Assembly (NCBI RefSeq): GCF_913055165.1
Contig: NZ_CAJXJS010000036.1
Coordinates: 1-37,804, forward strand
Length of the DNA stretch: 37,804 nucleotides
Reading direction: 5' to 3'
From: an uncultured Devosia sp.
GTDB lineage: Bacteria > Pseudomonadota > Alphaproteobacteria > Rhizobiales > Devosiaceae
Shown: piece by piece, positions 33,260 through 37,804 of the stretch
Layout of the letters: each line of letters opens with the position of its first letter
Numbering within the stretch: the stretch's first letter is position 1
Translations under genes and position numbers: made by a program
The notes under the pieces: model-generated
What the model was told of the DNA's origin: nothing
Databases searched by the model: none
What the model saw: the letters and a program-made list of their open reading frames with translations, nothing else

Positions 33260-34621
33260 ATGCGGCTCAACATTCCCAGCGATCTGTCGGCTCTGCTCCG
33301 AACCGGGCTTCTGCGGTCGGTTGGTTCACTGGGCATCAAGGTCGCGACAGCGGGTCTGACCTATCTTACCTATGTGGTGCTGTCGCGCACGCAGACCACT
33401 GATGAATACGGCCATTTCGCCTTCGGACTGGCGCTGGCCACCGTGCTGGCCATCGTCGCCGGGGCCGGGCAGCCCATGGCGGTCATGCGGCTCTGGGCCG
33501 AAGAGCGCAGCAAGAGTGATGACGCGGCGGCGCGTGCGGCTGTTTCGGTCGGCTCCAGCATCACCTTCCTGGCCGGGCTGGCCGTATCAGCGCTGCTTTG
33601 CCTAGCAACCCTTGCCTATCTTCCCTTCCTCGCGCCTCAGGAGACTGCCAACCACTTTTTCGCAGCGGCGTTCCTGATCCTGCCGCTGGCCCTTTCCGAA
33701 TACAATTCCTCTGCCCTGCGGGCCCAGGGCTCGCTCTGGACCGCCCTATTGCCGCGTGACATCGTCTGGCGGCTGGTGCTTCCAGGCCTGGTGCTGGCCT
33801 TGTTTGCACTGGGCATCGTACTCAGTGGCCCAGACGCGCTGGTGCTGTCGGCCGCGCTGCTGCTGGGCATTCTCGGCCTGCAAATGCTCACTGCCAATCA
33901 CCGCGGCTACACCATCATGCCCTCCCGCGCCCGTGCCCCCATCGCCAGTCACTGGCGCCGGTGGGGCGGTCTCAGCCGCTGGCTGCTGCTGGGCGCACTG
34001 ATCGAGGCGGCTGCACTCAACGCCGATATCATTCTGGTGGGCTTGATGCTCGACCTCGAAAGTTCGGGTCTCTATTTCAACGCGTTCCGCACCGCCGGGC
34101 TAATGACCCTCTTCACCTTCGCGATCGAATTGGTGATCGCGCCCATGGTGGCCGAGCATTATCATGCCGGCAATATGCGCAAGGCTCAGGCCATCACGGC
34201 CCTGTGTTCCTGGGCAGGCTTTGTCTTCTCCCTCCTGATCTTTGCCGGATTTGGCCTCTTCGGCACCGAAATCCTCTCCCTGTTCGGCGCCAGCTATGCC
34301 GATGGCTGGCTCATCCTCATGCTGCTCTCCTTCGGCCTCCTGTTCGACGCAGTCACCGGTCCCTCCAAGATCGTGATGATGATGACCGGCCACGAACGCC
34401 CCTATGTGGCTGTGTTCGGCGCCATTATGGCGCTCGGCCTCATCGTCCAGATCCTGGTGATTCCATATTGGGGGCTGGTGGGCGTCGCCGCTGTCAACAT
34501 GGGCGCCCGAATTCTGGCGCAGCTCGGTATTGCCCTCTGGTGCCGATTGCGCATCGGTCTCGACACCAGCCTGCTCGGGGTCTTTTCCATTCGCCATTTG
34601 AGCGACACCGCTCGCGCCTGA
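33260..34621 (+). CDS. Polysaccharide biosynthesis flippase (Wzx/MATE-like)
   Basis: This 453-residue inner-membrane protein has about twelve hydrophobic helices in the pattern of the oligosaccharidyl-lipid flippase (PST/Wzx) group of the MOP superfamily. The first helices contain [19 protein letters not shown] and [18 protein letters not shown], where the TxEYG-type loop after helix 1 is typical. A central [13 protein letters not shown] and the [13 protein letters not shown] segment mark the start of the second half. It probably flips lipid-linked sugars for exopolysaccharide or surface glycan, but no glycosyltransferase genes are adjacent. The start at 33260 rests on ribosome-site spacing. 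Confidence 0.85.
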   Translation: MRLNIPSDLSALLRTGLLRSVGSLGIKVATAGLTYLTYVVLSRTQTTDEYGHFAFGLALATVLAIVAGAGQPMAVMRLWAEERSKSDDAAARAAVSVGSSITFLAGLAVSALLCLATLAYLPFLAPQETANHFFAAAFLILPLALSEYNSSALRAQGSLWTALLPRDIVWRLVLPGLVLALFALGIVLSGPDALVLSAALLLGILGLQMLTANHRGYTIMPSRARAPIASHWRRWGGLSRWLLLGALIEAAALNADIILVGLMLDLESSGLYFNAFRTAGLMTLFTFAIELVIAPMVAEHYHAGNMRKAQAITALCSWAGFVFSLLIFAGFGLFGTEILSLFGASYADGWLILMLLSFGLLFDAVTGPSKIVMMMTGHERPYVAVFGAIMALGLIVQILVIPYWGLVGVAAVNMGARILAQLGIALWCRLRIGLDTSLLGVFSIRHLSDTARA

Positions 34622-34660
34622 ACCGCCGCGACCGGACCGTACCCGAGAGTACGGTTGTGC

Positions 34661-34689
34661 TTGACCCCTGCCCCGGCTTGGGCTTAGAA
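34661..34689 (+). promoter_or_regulatory. leuC promoter
   Basis: TTGACC (34661-34666), 17 nt and TTAGAA (34684-34689) lie 39 nt upstream of the leuC ATG, giving a leader of about 33 nt. A short hairpin (34636-34642 with 34649-34655) just before it may help end the flippase transcript. No leader peptide or attenuator is visible. Confidence 0.55.
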
Positions 34690-34728
34690 CCACTCCAATC
34701 TTTCATTCCTGCCCCGGACCCTACGGAT

Positions 34729-36135
34729 ATGACCAAGGCCCGCACGCTCTACGACAAGATCTGGGACGACCATCTGGTCCAGAACAACGAGGACGGCACC
34801 AGCCTTCTGTATATCGACCGGCACCTGGTGCACGAAGTGACCTCACCACAGGCCTTCGAGGGCCTGCGCATGAATGGCCGCAAGGTCCGCCATCCGGAAC
34901 GCACCCTGGCCGTGGTTGACCACAACGTCCCCACCACCGACCGCTCGCTGCCCAATCCGGATCCGGAAAGCGCCATCCAGATTGCCGCCCTGGCCGAGAA
35001 CACCAAGCATTTCGGCATCGAATATTACGACCCCTTCGACAATCGCCAGGGCATCGTCCATATCGTGGGGCCCGAGCAGGGCTTCACCCTGCCCGGCATG
35101 ACCATTGTCTGTGGGGACAGCCATACCTCGACCCATGGTGCCTTCGGCGCGCTGGCCCATGGCATTGGGACCTCGGAAGTCGAGCACGTGTTGGCGACCC
35201 AGACGCTAATCCAGCAGAAAGCCAAGAACATGCTGGTGCGCGTGGACGGGCAACTGCCCGAAGGCGTCACCGCCAAGGACATCATTCTCGCCATCATCGG
35301 TGAGATCGGCACGGCTGGCGGCACCGGCCACGTGATCGAGTTTGCCGGCGAAGCCATCCGCTCGCTCTCCATGGAAGGCCGTATGACGGTCTGCAACATG
35401 ACCATTGAGGGCGGCGCCCGCGCGGGCCTCATCGCGCCGGACGAAAAGACCTTTGCCTATGTGAAAGACCGCCCGCGCGCGCCCAAGGGCAAGGCCTGGG
35501 ACATGGCGCTGGACTATTGGAAGACCCTGCACACCGACGAGGGTGCCCATTATGACAAGGTCGTGGTGCTCGACGCCGCCAACCTGCCGCCCATCGTCTC
35601 CTGGGGCTCCTCGCCCGAGGACGTCATCTCGGTACAGGGCGCCGTGCCCAACCCGGACGACATTGCCGATGAGAACAAGCGCGCCTCCAAATGGCGGGCC
35701 CTGGACTATATGGGCCTGAAGCCCGGCACGCCGATCACCGACATCAAGCTCGACCGCGTGTTCATCGGCTCGTGCACCAATGGCCGCATCGAGGACTTGC
35801 GCGCCGCAGCCGCGGTCATCAAGGACCGCAAGGTCGCTGACCATGTCAACGCCATGGTCGTGCCCGGTTCGGGTCTGGTCAAAGCCCAGGCCGAAGCTGA
35901 AGGACTCGACGTCATTTTCAAGAATGCCGGCTTCGAATGGCGCGAACCGGGCTGCTCGATGTGCCTGGCCATGAACCCGGACAAGCTGGCCCCCGGCGAG
36001 CGCTGTGCCTCGACCAGCAATCGCAATTTCGAGGGCCGCCAGGGCTTCAAGGGGCGCACCCATCTGGTTTCCCCCGCCATGGCCGCCGCAGCCGCCATTG
36101 CCGGTCACTTCGTCGATATCCGCGCGTGGCGCTAG
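34729..36135 (+). CDS. leuC: 3-isopropylmalate dehydratase large subunit
   Basis: This 468-residue subunit of isopropylmalate isomerase works in leucine synthesis, with LeuD (not in the window). It is an aconitase-superfamily protein. The start [17 protein letters not shown], the [11 protein letters not shown] segment and [20 protein letters not shown] are standard. The [4Fe-4S] ligands are the Cys of GSCTNGR (near 348) and the two Cys of [11 protein letters not shown] (near 408). The ATG at 34729 gives the family N-terminus; the longer open frame from 33961 is a shadow of the flippase. It overlaps the following metallopeptidase gene by 10 nt. Confidence 0.98.
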   Translation: MTKARTLYDKIWDDHLVQNNEDGTSLLYIDRHLVHEVTSPQAFEGLRMNGRKVRHPERTLAVVDHNVPTTDRSLPNPDPESAIQIAALAENTKHFGIEYYDPFDNRQGIVHIVGPEQGFTLPGMTIVCGDSHTSTHGAFGALAHGIGTSEVEHVLATQTLIQQKAKNMLVRVDGQLPEGVTAKDIILAIIGEIGTAGGTGHVIEFAGEAIRSLSMEGRMTVCNMTIEGGARAGLIAPDEKTFAYVKDRPRAPKGKAWDMALDYWKTLHTDEGAHYDKVVVLDAANLPPIVSWGSSPEDVISVQGAVPNPDDIADENKRASKWRALDYMGLKPGTPITDIKLDRVFIGSCTNGRIEDLRAAAAVIKDRKVADHVNAMVVPGSGLVKAQAEAEGLDVIFKNAGFEWREPGCSMCLAMNPDKLAPGERCASTSNRNFEGRQGFKGRTHLVSPAMAAAAAIAGHFVDIRAWR

Positions 36136-36560
36136 AAAAGACCAACTGGTCGGGGCTCCATGCCCCGACCCTGGACGATATCGAGGCTCTGGCCAGCGCG
36201 GCGCTCCGCGACTTGCCGGAGCCTTTTGCGTCCCTGGCGGCTGACGTGACCTGTTCGGTGGCCGAGTTTGCCGAGGACGACGTGCTCGAAGGCTTCGGCA
36301 TGGAAAGCCCATTCGAATTAATGGGCCTCTTTTCCGGTATCGGCATGACCGAGGATGGCGCTGTGCCCCAGACCGGCCAATTGCCCAACACCGTCTATCT
36401 CTATCGCCGGGCCATTCTCGACTATTGGGCCGAACATGACGACAATACGCTGGGCGAGATCGTCACCCACGTGCTGATCCACGAACTGGGTCATCATTTT
36501 GGCTTTTCCGACGAGGACATGGAAGCCATCGAAGCGGCAGCCGACCGGGATCCGCAATAA
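36126..36560 (+). CDS. Zincin-like metallopeptidase family protein
   Basis: This 144-residue cytoplasmic protein belongs to the DUF1025-type minimal zincin family. It has the N-terminal [16 protein letters not shown], the [16 protein letters not shown] core, [14 protein letters not shown] and the zinc-binding HELGH (119-123) in [18 protein letters not shown], followed by conserved acidic residues. Peptidase activity has not been clearly shown for the family. The start is GTG at 36126, inside the last ten bases of leuC; the in-frame region before it has no family similarity. It is probably translated by coupling to leuC. The next gene begins about 78 nt downstream. Confidence 0.9.
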   Translation: MALEKTNWSGLHAPTLDDIEALASAALRDLPEPFASLAADVTCSVAEFAEDDVLEGFGMESPFELMGLFSGIGMTEDGAVPQTGQLPNTVYLYRRAILDYWAEHDDNTLGEIVTHVLIHELGHHFGFSDEDMEAIEAAADRDPQ

Positions 36561-36637
36561 TGTCCCCCGGACGCTGGCACCAAAGCTTGCGTTAACACCC
36601 TGTCTCTATTGTGCCTTTCGGGAAAGGGGTGGACGCC

Positions 36638-37804
36638 TTGGCGCAATTCGACGTGTTTTCCATGGCCGGATCGGTGGTAGCCCTCTTGCTGGCCGCAGGC
36701 CTGGTGGCCGCCTATGGCGTCAATCACAAGCTCACGGCCTTTCGCTGGTGGGCAGCAAGCTTCCTGCTGCTGGCCATCGCCATGGCCACAGTTACCCTGC
36801 GATTTGACGGGCCTTCGCACTGGATCAAAACCCTGAGCTGGGCTTGTTTCTATGCCGCTGCCTGCGTGATTGCCTTCGGGCTTCACAAGGAAGGCGCGAT
36901 GCGGACCAGTCCGCTGCCGCGCATGCTCGCCTGTGCCGTTCTCTATATTGGCATCGCCTCAGCCCTGATCGTGACCAAGGCGCCACCGCATTTGTGGTTT
37001 CTGCTGGGTCCTGCGCCGACCGTGGTCTTCATGGCCTGGTCGATTGTTCCCGTGCTGCGCGCAGGCGCCTGGGGCTATGGCGTGGCGCTCTCGGCCGGCA
37101 TCGCCGTGATCACCATCCGCGCACTCTGGTTCACCAACGACCTGATTCGCATGGGATCGGTCCGACCGCCCGCCCTGCGTGGCACCCTGGCCCCGGATGG
37201 CGTGCCGCCACAGCCCCTGCCCATGGGCCCGCGCCCGGGGCCGGGAAATGGGCCCGGACCCGAGAGCCTTTTGGGGTTTCGGCCGCCGCCAGGTGTCAAG
37301 CCACCGATCGAACAGTCGCTGACGATCGCGCTCTTGACCATTGGAGCGCTATTGGTCTTGGCCGCAGTGCTTGTGTTGCGCGATGTTCTGGCCAACATCA
37401 GACAGATGCATGAACGTTCAACCACCGATGCCATGACCAGCCTGTTGAACCGTGCCACCTTCGACGAGCGTGCCAAGGCGCTGCTGTCGACCTCGGTGGA
37501 TCAGGCGCTTTGCGTCGTGCTCTTCGACGTCGACCATTTCAAGAAGATCAACGACACCTGCGGACACGCCATGGGCGACAAGGTCATTGCCCGGCTGGGC
37601 CGGATCGTGGGCGAAATGACGCTGCTGCGCAGTGTGGCCGGACGCATTGGCGGCGAGGAATTCGCCGTGCTCCTTGCCGGCGCCGACACCAACATGGCGC
37701 GGCTCTTCGCCGAAGCCATTCGCACCGGTTTCGCCGCAGAAGAGTTTGGCAGGGAGTTGGATTGGCCGGTCACCGTCAGCGCCGGCGTCGCCCAGCGTGT
37801 GCCC
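36638..37804 (+). CDS. Membrane-bound diguanylate cyclase (GGDEF), C-terminus cut by window end
   Basis: This is a 389-codon fragment of a membrane GGDEF protein. Six or so hydrophobic segments fill residues 8-190. A periplasmic or linker stretch rich in Pro and Gly follows (about 178-225: PPALRGTLAPDG, then PPQPLPMGPRPGPGNGPGP), then another helix (about 230-250), and the GGDEF domain begins near TDAMTSLLNRATFDERA. DVDHFKKINDTCGHAMGD and the active-site GGEEF (338-342) are intact, so cyclase activity is likely. The inhibitory RxxD site is absent (LLRS in its place). The start is uncertain: TTG 36638, with GAAAGGGG upstream, is preferred; GTG 36629 and GTG 36611 are alternatives. A lone TTAAC with a CAAA half-site precedes it near 36577-36595. 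Confidence 0.9.
   Translation, partial: MAQFDVFSMAGSVVALLLAAGLVAAYGVNHKLTAFRWWAASFLLLAIAMATVTLRFDGPSHWIKTLSWACFYAAACVIAFGLHKEGAMRTSPLPRMLACAVLYIGIASALIVTKAPPHLWFLLGPAPTVVFMAWSIVPVLRAGAWGYGVALSAGIAVITIRALWFTNDLIRMGSVRPPALRGTLAPDGVPPQPLPMGPRPGPGNGPGPESLLGFRPPPGVKPPIEQSLTIALLTIGALLVLAAVLVLRDVLANIRQMHERSTTDAMTSLLNRATFDERAKALLSTSVDQALCVVLFDVDHFKKINDTCGHAMGDKVIARLGRIVGEMTLLRSVAGRIGGEEFAVLLAGADTNMARLFAEAIRTGFAAEEFGRELDWPVTVSAGVAQRVP

Noticed and set aside
33961..34728. N-terminal extension of the leuC open frame
   Set aside because: Out-of-frame reading of the flippase gene; LeuC proteins begin at the [10 protein letters not shown] start.
34622..34728. Leucine attenuator or riboswitch before leuC
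   Set aside because: No leader peptide with leucine codons and no terminator/antiterminator pair; a simple promoter fits.

Overview
The window looks like chromosomal core DNA of a GC-rich alphaproteobacterium of the order Hyphomicrobiales (Rhizobiales). Devosia or a close relative is my best guess. Supporting signs are the gene order acnA divergent from ccmABCDG, the block DUF1674-htpX-rsmB-heparinase-purH, the presence of DUF2794, IalB and DUF1223 family proteins, and CtrA-type TTAA-N7-TTAA boxes. The genus is inferred from protein style only; no 16S gene or search was available. I see no tRNA, rRNA, CRISPR array, insertion sequence, integrase or phage gene. Base composition and codon use look even throughout.

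Layout. Positions 1-5.2 kb, minus strand: the N-terminal part of a membrane pyrophosphatase (hppA, cut by the window edge), a DUF167/YggT pair, a DedA membrane protein and the GTPase typA. Positions 4.8-8.5 kb, minus: a PAS-PAS-GGDEF-EAL c-di-GMP enzyme, a divergent ECF-like sigma factor and two VOC/glyoxalase-fold genes, probably co-transcribed, with a consensus CtrA box upstream. Positions 8.5-13.3 kb: argG (minus), a LysE exporter plus rlmJ (plus), and a tightly overlapped rlmN-VOC-HNH set (minus). Positions 13.3-15.4 kb, minus: a palindromic intergenic repeat, two tandem IalB-family secreted proteins with a second CtrA box, and thpR. Positions 15.6-18.8 kb: a Bax1-I family membrane protein, two convergent GNAT acetyltransferases, DUF2794, a 300-bp structured intergenic region that may encode a small RNA, and a DUF1223 secreted thioredoxin-fold protein.

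Positions 19-24.7 kb: aconitase (minus) divergent from ccmABCDG (plus) for heme export and cytochrome c maturation. Positions 24.7-31 kb: an orphan Flp-pilin-like microprotein, the SdhAF4-type assembly factor (minus), htpX, rsmB, a heparinase II/III-family gene and purH. Positions 31-34.6 kb: a translationally coupled pair of an unknown polytopic membrane protein and a membrane-anchored endonuclease/exonuclease/phosphatase (EEP) protein, then a polysaccharide flippase. Positions 34.7-37.8 kb: leuC, an overlapping zincin metallopeptidase, and a membrane GGDEF protein cut by the window end.

Most genes are housekeeping: translation factors and rRNA methyltransferases (typA, rlmJ, rlmN, rsmB), central and biosynthetic metabolism (acnA, argG, leuC, purH), cytochrome c and succinate dehydrogenase assembly, and membrane quality control (htpX). 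The least explained parts are the membrane protein/EEP pair, the sigma-VOC-VOC cluster, the plus-strand terminator with no gene in front of it near 18.0 kb, the triplicated 14-mer near 1.9 kb, and the two CtrA boxes. I did not find an obvious new defence or mobile system.
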